Part shown: positions 36,830 through 44,982 of the stretch, in pieces
How the letters are laid out: the number at the start of each line of letters is the position of its first letter
Position numbering within the stretch: position 1 is the first letter of the stretch
Assembly: GCF_900105195.1 (NCBI RefSeq)
Contig: NZ_FNRX01000002.1
Coordinates: 2,170,001 to 2,234,000, forward strand
Length of the DNA stretch: 64,000 bases
Reading direction: 5' to 3'
Origin: Rhodococcus pyridinivorans
GTDB lineage: Bacteria; Actinomycetota; Actinomycetes; Mycobacteriales; Mycobacteriaceae
Position numbers and translations under genes: made by a program
The notes under the pieces: generated by a model
The model's database searches: none
What the model was told of the DNA's origin: nothing
What the model saw: only the letters and a program-made list of their open reading frames with translations

Positions 36830-37580
36830 TTGGCGAAAGAGGAATGCTTGGCCGCGATGCGCCGCCACAGGTCCCACGCCCGCGCGGGACCTTCGTCGAG
36901 TCTGGCCGCATTGTGGTGGGTGCCGTCGTCGGAGTTCTCTGTGAGCGAACCGATCGTGGCGAGCACGAGGTCGTCGGGACCGAGGTCGACGCCGCCGGGC
37001 ACGCCGCCCTTTGTCCAGTGGATGCGGGTGGCCTGTTTACGGTCGCCGTCGAAAACGAAGTCGATGTCGGTGACCTCGGTGGAGAACTCGAATCTCACGC
37101 CCTGGTCCAGGAGCCAGCGGTACATGGGCAGCACGAGCGATTCGTAGCTTTCTCGCTCAGGCCGAACTCATTGTTGGTGACGAACTCCTCGCCCTGCCGG
37201 TGTGTGACCCGGTTGAGTGAGTAGTTGGGGTCGTCTTTGTTGAGCCAGTAGAACTCGTCGAGGACGGATCCGTCGACCTCGAGCGACGGGATGGTGCGGA
37301 ACAGATCCCAGAGGCACTCCATGTGGTCTTCCATCTCGCGCCCGCCGCGGATGACAAACCCTTTGTCCGGCTTCTTGATACCGTCCAGCGCGCCGCCGGG
37401 CAGGTCCAGGCGCTCGAGGATTGTGATCTTGTCGCCGGAGAGTTGCCCGTCGCGGATCATGAACACCGCCGAGGCCATCGAGGTGAGCCCGGCGCCGACG
37501 AACCAGGCGGTCTTGTTCTCGACTCCCTCGGGCTTGCGGGGGCGGGCGAAGGCTTCGTAGTTTCCACTGCTGTAGTACAT
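36830..37580 (-). pseudogene. ohyA: Oleate hydratase, frameshifted and 3'-truncated
   Basis: The text from ATG 37580 is an oleate hydratase N-terminus ([23 protein letters not shown] motif [20 protein letters not shown], then [16 protein letters not shown]). Near 37145 the frame breaks and resumes one frame over ([20 protein letters not shown] ... WDLWRRIAAKHSSF). Similarity stops near 36836, so less than half of the usual 550-590 aa remains. The enzyme hydrates oleic acid to 10-hydroxystearate; this copy cannot. It sits 45 nt downstream of the hydroxyacyl-CoA dehydrogenase gene. Confidence 0.85.
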
Positions 37581-37625
37581 CTGGCTTGCACGTCCTCTCG
37601 TGGACTGTTCTGCCGCGGTCGTGGG

Positions 37626-38483
37626 TCAGTTGTAGGTGTAGAAGCCCTCGCCGGTGGCGACGCCCAGCTTGCCGTGGTCGATGTACTCGCTCTTCAGCCA
37701 GGCCGCGAGCGCCTGGTCCTCCTCCCCGCCGTGGGCGAGGATGTTGTACGGGGTGGCCAGGCCGATGACATCGGTGATCTGGAAGGGGCCCATCGGCGCT
37801 CCCGTGCCGATCCGCCACACGTTGTCGATGTCCTTCGGCTCGGCGTATCCGCCGGCGGCGAGTGCGTACCCGGCGTTGAGGAACGGCACCAGTAGCGAGT
37901 TGAGGACGTAGCCGGACTTCTCCTTGTACACGGGGATCGGAACCATCCCGATGTTGCCGGCGAAGGCGACGACCTCGTCGAACACGGCCGGATCGGTGTC
38001 GGCGGTGCCCATCACCTCGGCGGTGTTGAACTTCCAGACCCGGTTCGCGAAGTGCAGCGCGAGGAACTTGGCGGGGCGTCCGGTGGAGTCCTTGAGGTCG
38101 CTGGGCAGAAGTGTCGACGAGTTCGTTGCGAAGATCGTCTTCTCCGGTGCGAGCTCGCCGAGCCTTCGGTAGGTGTCCTGCTTGATGGACAGTACCTCGG
38201 GGATCGCCTCGATGACCAGATCCGCGTCCGCGACCGCGTCGGCGAGGTCGGAGGAGAACCGGACGCGGGTGAGCGCCTCGTCCGCTTTCCCCTCGGCTGC
38301 CCCCGCGACTCCGTCGTCCTTGTAGGTGGTGACGAGAGCGTCGAACCGCTTCTTGGCTGCCTCGGTGGCGTCGCTGCTGATGTCATATGCGGTGACCTGG
38401 AAGCCGCTGTAGGCGGTCTGGAAGGCGATCTGGGTGCCGAGGACTCCGGTTCCCAGGACGGTCACGTGTGTGATGTTGCTCAT
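37626..38483 (-). CDS. 3-hydroxyacyl-CoA dehydrogenase
   Basis: A 285-aa NAD-dependent enzyme with a Rossmann GTGVLGTQ at residues 11-18 (VTVLGTGVLG), the acidic D of VTAYDIS for NAD specificity, the active-site run NSSTL and HFANRVWK (catalytic His-Glu pair region), and the C-terminal substrate domain. It oxidises 3-hydroxyacyl-CoA to 3-ketoacyl-CoA. It forms an operon with the broken oleate hydratase and lies 13 nt downstream of a TetR gene on the same strand, so the three were probably a fatty-acid response unit. Confidence 0.92.
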   Translation of the reverse strand: MSNITHVTVLGTGVLGTQIAFQTAYSGFQVTAYDISSDATEAAKKRFDALVTTYKDDGVAGAAEGKADEALTRVRFSSDLADAVADADLVIEAIPEVLSIKQDTYRRLGELAPEKTIFATNSSTLLPSDLKDSTGRPAKFLALHFANRVWKFNTAEVMGTADTDPAVFDEVVAFAGNIGMVPIPVYKEKSGYVLNSLLVPFLNAGYALAAGGYAEPKDIDNVWRIGTGAPMGPFQITDVIGLATPYNILAHGGEEDQALAAWLKSEYIDHGKLGVATGEGFYTYN

Positions 38484-38496
38484 TGTTCTGTTTCCT

Positions 38497-39183
38497 TCAT
38501 TCCTTCTCGGGCGGCGGATCCGGCCGCCGGGGTGTGTGCAGCACGCCGGTCACGATGAGCGTGACCTGACGTCTGAGGTCGTCGATCGCGTCAGCCTCGG
38601 GGATGTCCGAGGCCGTCATCCGAGCGATCGCGAGATGAGTGACGGCGAACAGCGAGGATCCTGCGACGCGTGCCTCCCCGTCGCTGAGGGTCGGAGCGGC
38701 GCGTCGTAGCGCGTCGGAGAGGGACGCCTCGAGCTCGAAGATCAACGCCATGCCCTCGGCCCGGAACTTCGCGTCGTGAGGGCCGAACAGCAGCTCCCGC
38801 TGGTACGCAGCACTGTTCTCCGGCTCACGTGCGGCAGCGACGACGAGCGGGTGCAGGCGGGCGAAGACCGCGGCGGCAGGATCCGGCGTCAACGCCGCAC
38901 GCGCGGCGCCCTCATCTATCGATGCCCGGAGTGCCTCGTTGTAGACCATGAGCAGCAACTCGCTCTTGGTCGCTGCGTACCGGAACAAGGTCCCCGCTGC
39001 GACCCCGGCCGCGGCGGACACCTCCTGCGTCGTCACTGCGGAGAACCCGCGCGCACGCAACAGGTCGGACGCGGCGCGAAAGATTCGCTCCCGCTTGAGC
39101 CGCATGTTCTGCTCGCGGCGGGACTCTATCTCCCGAACGCCCGGGCGCCGTCCGCGCTCTGAAAGCTGCTGCACCTCGCTCAC
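38497..39183 (-). CDS. TetR-family regulator
   Basis: A protein of about 228 aa with an N-terminal helix-turn-helix (RIFRAASDLLRARGFSAVTTQEVSAAAGVAAGTLFRYAATKSELL) and a ligand-binding helical domain. I chose GTG 39183: a TACGCT box (39191-39196) lies 7 nt upstream, and the palindrome at 39187-39202 covers that box. An ATG at 39201 would fall inside the palindrome. It probably represses itself and the downstream dehydrogenase and hydratase genes and responds to a fatty acyl ligand (inference). Confidence 0.88.
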   Translation of the reverse strand: MSEVQQLSERGRRPGVREIESRREQNMRLKRERIFRAASDLLRARGFSAVTTQEVSAAAGVAAGTLFRYAATKSELLLMVYNEALRASIDEGAARAALTPDPAAAVFARLHPLVVAAAREPENSAAYQRELLFGPHDAKFRAEGMALIFELEASLSDALRRAAPTLSDGEARVAGSSLFAVTHLAIARMTASDIPEADAIDDLRRQVTLIVTGVLHTPRRPDPPPEKE

Positions 39184-39186
39184 ATT

Positions 39187-39202
39187 AATGAGCGTACTCA
39201 TT
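39187..39202. promoter_or_regulatory. Palindromic operator AATGAG-CGTA-CTCATT
   Basis: A perfect 6-bp inverted repeat with a 4-bp spacer overlaps the putative -10 box of the TetR gene. This is an expected autorepression site. Confidence 0.6.
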
Positions 39203-39299
39203 TTTTTGCGGACCGCAAAGGGCGTACGCACGCGATCGGCGACAGGCGTGGCCGGTGTTGTGGTTCTTCACTATGGATCTCGTGGACCGGTTGGTCTGA

Positions 39300-39556
39300 C
39301 TCCTTGATGGGCGTGACGGTCTCGGCTCGGTGGGCGCAGGATGGGTCTGGTGGGCGGGTCTGGCTCACGGCTCTTCTGACGCCACTGCAGGTTGGTGGCT
39401 GTCCTGTCTGCGACGTGTCGACCGGCTCGGCTCACTCGTTTGAGTGCAGCCCGGCGGGCCGTCATGTCCTGATAGGAGTCTGGCGAGATCCCCGATAGTG
39501 AACTGACTGACGCCCGGCCGGACTGCGCACCCGACAAGATGGAAGGGCGCAGTCCC
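39300..39556 (+). ncRNA. Candidate bridge RNA region of the IS110 element
   Basis: IS110-group elements transcribe a structured bridge RNA from the non-coding left end before the recombinase gene. Here about 250 nt without a gene precede the transposase. A 9-bp stem (GGACTGCGC 39520-39528 with GCGCAGTCC 39547-39555) has an 18-nt loop that holds GGAAGG. ATAGGAGT occurs in this region (near 39474) and again in the right end (near 40637), as expected if a guide matches the element's terminus. Exact ends are not determined. Confidence 0.4.
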
Positions 39557-40624
39557 ATGGTGAATCAGGATCACCTCGAGGTCTACGGCGGAATCGATAC
39601 CCACGCCGACACCCACCACGTCGCAGCGATCGATGCCACCGGACGACGACTGGCAGATGTACAGGTCCCAGCGACCGCGGCCGGCTACCAGGCGGCGTTG
39701 CGGTTCCTGCGGTCCTGGCCTGGGCTGGTGAAGGTAGGCATCGAGTGCACCGGCTCGTACGGGGCTGGGGTCAGTCGTGCGATGCAGGTCGCGGGCATCG
39801 CGGTCAGTGAGGTCAACCGCCCCAACCGGTTCGATCGCCGGATTCGCGGCAAGAGCGATCCCTTCGACGCCTATTCGGCCGCTGAGGCGGTGCTGTCGGG
39901 TCGAGCCAGCGCCGCACCCAAGGGTGGCGATGGGTTGGTGGAGTCGCTCCGGGTGCTGCGCACCTCGAGGTCGTCTGCACTGACCGCCAGGACAGCGACG
40001 ATCAACCAGATCAAGGGCATGCTGATCACGGCGCCAGAGGAGCTGCGTTCGCGTTACCGGGGCCTGTCGAACACCAAGTTGATCGCTGCGCTGGCGGCGT
40101 CACGACCGACACCTGCGCCGGTGACCGCAGCCGAGGCCACGGCCTACAGCCTGCGGCTGCTGGCGCGGCGCTGGCAAGCACTGACCGAGCAGATCGAGGA
40201 CTTGTCCGGGCACCTGCAACGGCTACTCGAAGACCATGCCCCGGACCTGATGAGCGTCTTCGGCTGCGGCCGAGACACCGTGGCGCAGCTGCTGATCACC
40301 GCCGGCGACAACCCTGACAGGCTACGCTCGGAAGCCGCGTTCGCGGCACTGGCCGGAGCCTGTCCGATACCGGCGTCGTCGGGCAAGACCAACCGTCACC
40401 GACTCAACCGCGCAGGCGACCGGCAGGCGAACTCAGCGCTCTACCACATCGTGCTCGTGCGGCTGCGCTACGACCAGCAGACCCGTAACTACGCGACACG
40501 ACGGATCGCGGAAGGCAAGACGAAGATGGAAATCATCCGCTGCCTGAAACGGTATCTCGTTCGGCAGCTCTATCCACTCATCGTCCAGACGCTGCAGCCT
40601 CGACGCCAAACGACCGCCGCTTGA
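39557..40624 (+). CDS. IS110-family transposase (DEDD recombinase)
   Basis: A 355-aa intact recombinase. The N-terminal RuvC-like DEDD domain has YGGIDTHADTHH, GIECTGSYG and RRIRGKSDPFDAYSA. The C-terminal Tnp20 domain has VFGCGRDTVAQLL and ACPIPASSGKTNRHRLNRAGD, where the serine is the proposed covalent nucleophile. The length is normal and there are no stops or frameshifts, so the element may be active. ATG 39557 is used; an ATG at 39539 lies in a hairpin loop and would add six residues. Confidence 0.93.
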   Translation: MVNQDHLEVYGGIDTHADTHHVAAIDATGRRLADVQVPATAAGYQAALRFLRSWPGLVKVGIECTGSYGAGVSRAMQVAGIAVSEVNRPNRFDRRIRGKSDPFDAYSAAEAVLSGRASAAPKGGDGLVESLRVLRTSRSSALTARTATINQIKGMLITAPEELRSRYRGLSNTKLIAALAASRPTPAPVTAAEATAYSLRLLARRWQALTEQIEDLSGHLQRLLEDHAPDLMSVFGCGRDTVAQLLITAGDNPDRLRSEAAFAALAGACPIPASSGKTNRHRLNRAGDRQANSALYHIVLVRLRYDQQTRNYATRRIAEGKTKMEIIRCLKRYLVRQLYPLIVQTLQPRRQTTAA

Positions 40625-40660
40625 CAGCAAGTCAATAGGAGTGTCGCGCAGTTGAGGGGG
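40625..40660 (+). mobile_element. Right end of the IS110 element
   Basis: After the transposase stop, GACAGCAAGTCAATAGGAG runs into a GC-rich stretch that belongs to the next element. IS110 ends lack long inverted repeats, so the boundary is only estimated. Confidence 0.35.
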
Positions 40661-40689
40661 TGGGTGGCTGAGCGCGTCGGTCGCCGGAT

Positions 40690-41150
40690 GAAAGTCGAGG
40701 CCTTCCGATGATGGAAGCTCTCACACTGACCATCCGCCGGAAGACCTCGACGTGCACCACGCTACCTTCGCGACCCCCGACCTGACCGTCTTCTTCCACC
40801 TCGACGAGCTCGGTCTTGTGGCCGTCGGTCAGCTGCTCGAGCCGGATCGCGCGGTGATCGAGTGCCGCGTCGCCGAGCCGGACCCGTGGTGCCGGGGATG
40901 CGGTAGCCGGGCGCTCTCGCGCGGGACGGACACGCGGCGTCTCGCCCACGAGACATCCTCGCGTTCTTCGACCGGACCGGCACGTGCAACGGCCCGACCG
41001 GGACCGTCAACGGGTGCCTGGAGCGCCTCCGCGGCTCGGCCCTGAACTTCCGGAACCTGACGAACCTCATCCGGTCGAGACAGCTGAGGAAGGCTCCGCC
41101 TCGGTGCGCCTGGTGGACACGCACGCTTCCGAATAGCCCTGTGGCTCGGG
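40690..41150 (+). pseudogene. ISL3-family transposase with internal deletion
   Basis: ATG 40752 opens an ISL3-type N-terminus (HLDELGLVAVGQLLEPDRAV ... zinc-finger part PWCRGCGSRALSRGTDTRRLAHE). At about 40951 it joins, in another frame, the family's C-terminal end (DILAFFDRTGTCNGPTGTVN ... LERLRGSALNFRNLTNLIR). The catalytic middle, roughly 300 codons, is gone. Upstream 40690-40751 resembles the fragment at 34840-34895. From about 41150 to 41302 I see no gene. Confidence 0.75.
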
Positions 41151-41302
41151 ACCATCCGTCCAGCGCTGGGGCGAGTTTCGACAAGCCTCCCGCTAGGTCC
41201 ACCGTTCGGAAGACATTCCTCGCGGGAGACTTCCTCGCAGCAGCTCTTCTTGTCGTTCTGCAGCGGCCCCGCGCGTCGCGAGGCCGCTGCATTCTCACGA
41301 TC

Positions 41303-43147
41303 TCAGCCCGCCGAGCCGGTGGACGTGTACAGCGTCATGCCCCAACCCACCGTCGTGCGCTCGGGTTCCGCGAGGCCGGCCGCCTCGAACAGTGCCAGGT
41401 GGTCCTCGTGCGTACGACCACCGCCGCCGCTGAGCGCGAAGTCGACGAGATCGTCCTCGTAGTCGTGCTCACCGGCGATGTCGTCGAGCACAGTGCCGAA
41501 GACGAGGACCCGGCCGTCCGGATTCAGTCCCGCCGCCGCCTGCTGCAGCACGTGCACGGCGTCGGCATCGGGCAGTTCGTTCAACCGCCCGGTCAGCAGC
41601 ACCGCGTCGACCGGTTCGGGGCGGGTTTCGAGCATGCTGCCCGGCGTATAGGCGACGCGCTCGTGCTCGCCGTGGACGCGACGCAGGACCTCGATCTCCG
41701 ACGGCGCGGCCACCACGGTCGCCCGTACCCACGGATTCGCCGTGACGAGGGCGTGGGCGTAGGAACCGGCGGCCTCACCGGAGACCGCGATCGTGGAGAC
41801 ATCGGAGGGCACCTTCGCCGCGAGGGCACTGGCGAAGTAGACGGCCATTTCGGCTTCCTGCTCGTACCGATCCGTCAGGAGAGCGGTGTCGTCTGTGACG
41901 CGCTGCGCGAAGCTCTTGCCGAACCGATGTGCGTCGTCCCCGCGACCCGTGCGGACGGCAGCGAGCAGTGCGAGCATGCCCGCCAGTTCCCGCTGCGCGT
42001 GCACACCGTCGAGTCGCAGTTCCTCGAGGTGGTGGTCGTCCTCGAGTTCACGGCCGACGCCGGTGAGCCGGAACCGGCCCTCGCCCAGATCCTCGGCCAC
42101 CCCCACGGCGACGAGATAACGGAGAAGTTTGCCCAGACCGGTGCGGTCGGTCCCTGTCTTGGCCACGAGTTCGTCGAGGGTGCGCGGCGACGCGTCGAAG
42201 GCCGTCGCCAGTCCGATGGTCGCTGCGACCCGCAGCGCGAAACCCGGTGCGATCTCGGCCAATTCGTCGAAACGGTCGCGTTCGTCCTCGGTCGCCTCGA
42301 AATCGGGCAGGGAGGCGTCGGCCTCCGACACCGCGACTTCCTGACGACGCCAGTAGCCGGTGACCTCCACCTGTTCCTTCGGCAGGCCCTTCTCATTGCG
42401 CAGCCACCGCCGGATCGGGGTGAGCGTGAGGGCCTCACCGGCCACCCACGCGAAGACCGTGCCGTCCCACCACTCGGCGGCCCGGAGGGCATCGAACAAC
42501 AGGGTGGTCGTGCCCGGCTCGGCGCCGTCGCGGCTCAGCCAGGTCAGCTCCACACCGGCGGGAACGGGAAGATCCTGCCGATTCGAGTCGTCGGCGATCT
42601 CGACGAAGATCCGGCCGCGTGCACCCTCCGGCCAGTTCTCGAGCCAGCGCCCGATGGCCGGCAGCGCCGTCTCGTCGCCTGCCACGAGCGTCCAGTCCAC
42701 GCCCTGCGGGTGTCCGGCCGACGACTTCGGTCCGGCGATCTGGATGGTCTCACCGGGTTCCGCGCGGTACGACCAGCTCGACGCGGGACCCACGCCGTGG
42801 CGCACGAAGTCCACGTCGATCTCGCCGGCGACCGGATCCCAGCGCCGGACGGTGTAGGTGCGCATGAGCAGCTTCGGATCGCGCGGCCAGTTCACCACGC
42901 CGTCAGCCTGGGTGGGGCCGAGGGCCTCGTCGAGTTCGGGATGCTTGAACATCAGCTTGAACTCGTCGTCCACACCGTCGGACCGGAACGCCTCCACCGG
43001 GAATCCGTTCGGCGCGACGTGCGCCCGCAACTGTTCGCCCCCGAGGGTCACCCGCCGCATCCCGGGGCTCACGTCCGTCACGCGGAGCACCTTCAGGTAC
43101 CGCGTGGTGATCGGGAAGACCTCGAGGGGGCGAAGACTACGGGCCAT
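41303..43147 (-). CDS. Siderophore-interacting protein fused to a methyltransferase-like domain
   Basis: A 614-aa two-domain protein. Residues 1 to about 270 are a siderophore-interacting flavoreductase of the ViuB type (FAD-binding LLMRTYTVRRWD; NADPH part TLVAGDETALPAIGRWLENW; WVAGEALTLTPIRRWLRNEKG), which would release iron from ferric siderophores. Residues about 300-614 resemble a winged-helix plus Rossmann O-methyltransferase (RTLDELVAKTGTDRTGLGKLLRYLVAVGV), but SAM motif I is weak (AVSGEAAGSYA instead of DVGGGxG). ATG 43147 has GGAGAA upstream. A possible iron box lies at 43221-43239. Confidence 0.85.
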   Translation of the reverse strand: MARSLRPLEVFPITTRYLKVLRVTDVSPGMRRVTLGGEQLRAHVAPNGFPVEAFRSDGVDDEFKLMFKHPELDEALGPTQADGVVNWPRDPKLLMRTYTVRRWDPVAGEIDVDFVRHGVGPASSWSYRAEPGETIQIAGPKSSAGHPQGVDWTLVAGDETALPAIGRWLENWPEGARGRIFVEIADDSNRQDLPVPAGVELTWLSRDGAEPGTTTLLFDALRAAEWWDGTVFAWVAGEALTLTPIRRWLRNEKGLPKEQVEVTGYWRRQEVAVSEADASLPDFEATEDERDRFDELAEIAPGFALRVAATIGLATAFDASPRTLDELVAKTGTDRTGLGKLLRYLVAVGVAEDLGEGRFRLTGVGRELEDDHHLEELRLDGVHAQRELAGMLALLAAVRTGRGDDAHRFGKSFAQRVTDDTALLTDRYEQEAEMAVYFASALAAKVPSDVSTIAVSGEAAGSYAHALVTANPWVRATVVAAPSEIEVLRRVHGEHERVAYTPGSMLETRPEPVDAVLLTGRLNELPDADAVHVLQQAAAGLNPDGRVLVFGTVLDDIAGEHDYEDDLVDFALSGGGGRTHEDHLALFEAAGLAEPERTTVGWGMTLYTSTGSAG

Positions 43148-43220
43148 GGGTGCGTTCTCCTCGGCAGGGGATCGTGGACGGCGGAACGACCGGTCTCTCC
43201 GCCCGCGCGGTGACCTGCGT

Positions 43221-43239
43221 TTAGGCGAACCTTACTTCA
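43221..43239 (-). promoter_or_regulatory. Possible IdeR/DtxR-type iron box
   Basis: The 19-mer TTAGGCGAACCTTACTTCA matches 12 of 19 positions of the classical IdeR box and keeps the TTAGG...CCT core. It is about 75 nt upstream of the siderophore-interacting protein gene and overlaps the stop codon of the AMP-binding gene. Plausible from context, weak as a motif. Confidence 0.4.
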
Positions 43240-44814
43240 GAGGGCATCCGTCTGCCGCGACCCGTCCTGGCCCGCGCGACGACCGTTCGCGTACATCTCG
43301 TCGACGAGACTGGCGTACCGGGCGAGCACGCGATCCCGGATCGGACGCCCGGCCGGATCGAGATCGTCGGTCTCCAGCGGCTCGCTCACCGTGACGAAAC
43401 GGCGGATGCGTTCCCACGGATCCGATCGGGCGTCGAGCTGTTCCAGCGCGGCCGCGACGACCGGTTCCGGCGCGGTGGTGAACACGAGACCGACGCAGTA
43501 CGGGCGCAGCTCCCCGGCCACGACGAGTTCGCTGCCCGGACACATCCGGCGCCAGCGGTCGGCGAGCGCGGTGGGGCCGACGTACTTTCCGGTGCTGGTC
43601 TTGAAGGTGTCCTTGCGGTGCCCTGTCACGACGACGAATCCGTCGGCGTCGATCTCGGCGAGATCGCCCGTGTGGAACCAGCCGTCGGCGTCGAGCGCGG
43701 CGGCACTCTCTGCGGGATCGTCGTGGTAACCGGTCATCACTCCGGGACTCCGAATGAGGAGTTCGCCGGTGTCGGCGATCCGGACCTCCGTGCCGCGCAG
43801 TGGTCGGCCGACCGTGCCGGGGCGGTGCGCGCCGAGCAGGTTCGCGCACGACGGTCCGGAGGTCTCCGTGATCCCGTAACACTCGAGCACCGGTACACCG
43901 AGCTGCTCGAACCGCCGGGCGACGTCTTCGGACAATCGCGCCGATCCGGAGACGACGAAGCGGAGCCGACCCCCGAGCTCGTCCCGTTCCAGCCGGGCGA
44001 TCTTCTCGAGCACGTGCGGGACCGATCCCAGGAAGGTCGGCCGGACCGTGCGCAGATTCGCGGTGACGCGGTCGGCGCGACCGTCGACGGCGGTGCTCAC
44101 ACCTGTGTGCATGGCCATGAGCAGCAACGACCGGCCGAAGACGTGCGCGAGCGGCAACCACAGCAACTGACGGTCGGACGACGAGATCATCCCGGTCTGC
44201 GCGACGGCACGGGCGCCGTAGGTCGTGCCCCGGTGGGTCAGGCACGCGCCCTTGGTGCGGCCGTCCTCGCACGCCGTGTATATCAGCGCGGCCTCGTCAT
44301 CCGGGGACAACGCCGCGATCCGTCGCTCCACGACGTCGGGGTCGGTGCGCAGCAGACGGCGCCCTTCGTCGGCGAGCTTGTCGAGTCCGTCGATGCCCAG
44401 GACGTCGGTGGCGGCGACCGGCCGGTCGGCGACGGTGAGGACGGTGTGCGCACGCCGGATCTGCGACCGCACCTCGTCGTCGCGGGTCGCCGGGTAGATC
44501 GGGACGGTGACGCCGCCCGCGCACGCGATCGCGAGGTCGGCGACGACGGTCCGATAACAGGTCGTCGCGCAGATCGCGACCCGCGATCCGGCTCCCACAC
44601 CCCGACCGATCAGTCCCGCCGCGAGGTCGAAGACCTCGCGGCGTACGTCCGTCCACGTCGAAGGACGCCACCGTTCACCGTCCGGGCGCAGGTAGGCGAC
44701 GGAGTCGGGGGAGCGGGACACCCGGTCGAGCAGCAGACGCGGCACGGTCGCGGGGAACCCGTCGCGACCGTCGATCGCGGTCGCGGTGCCCGTCGTCGCG
44801 CGGGGGTCCGCCAC
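43237..44814 (-). CDS. AMP-binding acyl-CoA synthetase-like protein with altered P-loop
   Basis: A protein of about 525 aa with the long-chain acyl-CoA synthetase layout: WLPLAHVFGRSLL, the adenine motif YGITETSG, the hinge TGDLAEIDADGFVVVTGHRKD and the late KTSTGKYVGPTALA. The phosphate-binding loop, normally YTSGTTGxPKG, reads YTACEDGRTKG, so the Ser/Thr/Gly residues are replaced. Activity is uncertain. The frame is open to ATG 44982, but that start abuts the start of the divergent gene and its first 50 residues look non-coding. I chose GTG 44814, with GGGAGG upstream; GTG 44826 is possible. Confidence 0.75.
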   Translation of the reverse strand: MADPRATTGTATAIDGRDGFPATVPRLLLDRVSRSPDSVAYLRPDGERWRPSTWTDVRREVFDLAAGLIGRGVGAGSRVAICATTCYRTVVADLAIACAGGVTVPIYPATRDDEVRSQIRRAHTVLTVADRPVAATDVLGIDGLDKLADEGRRLLRTDPDVVERRIAALSPDDEAALIYTACEDGRTKGACLTHRGTTYGARAVAQTGMISSSDRQLLWLPLAHVFGRSLLLMAMHTGVSTAVDGRADRVTANLRTVRPTFLGSVPHVLEKIARLERDELGGRLRFVVSGSARLSEDVARRFEQLGVPVLECYGITETSGPSCANLLGAHRPGTVGRPLRGTEVRIADTGELLIRSPGVMTGYHDDPAESAAALDADGWFHTGDLAEIDADGFVVVTGHRKDTFKTSTGKYVGPTALADRWRRMCPGSELVVAGELRPYCVGLVFTTAPEPVVAAALEQLDARSDPWERIRRFVTVSEPLETDDLDPAGRPIRDRVLARYASLVDEMYANGRRAGQDGSRQTDAL

Positions 44815-44982
44815 TGTTCGCAGCACCTCCCACGGACGAGGAATCGATGTCGCCCCAGTGATCGGAATGCTACCGCCGGCCGGGGTCCGAGGGGCCGAAG
44901 TGGCGCAGTACGCGATGCACGCGTCGGCAGGGGCCGGGGCTCCTCCCGGGAAGGCGCCGGTGGACGCCGATATCGTGGGCAT

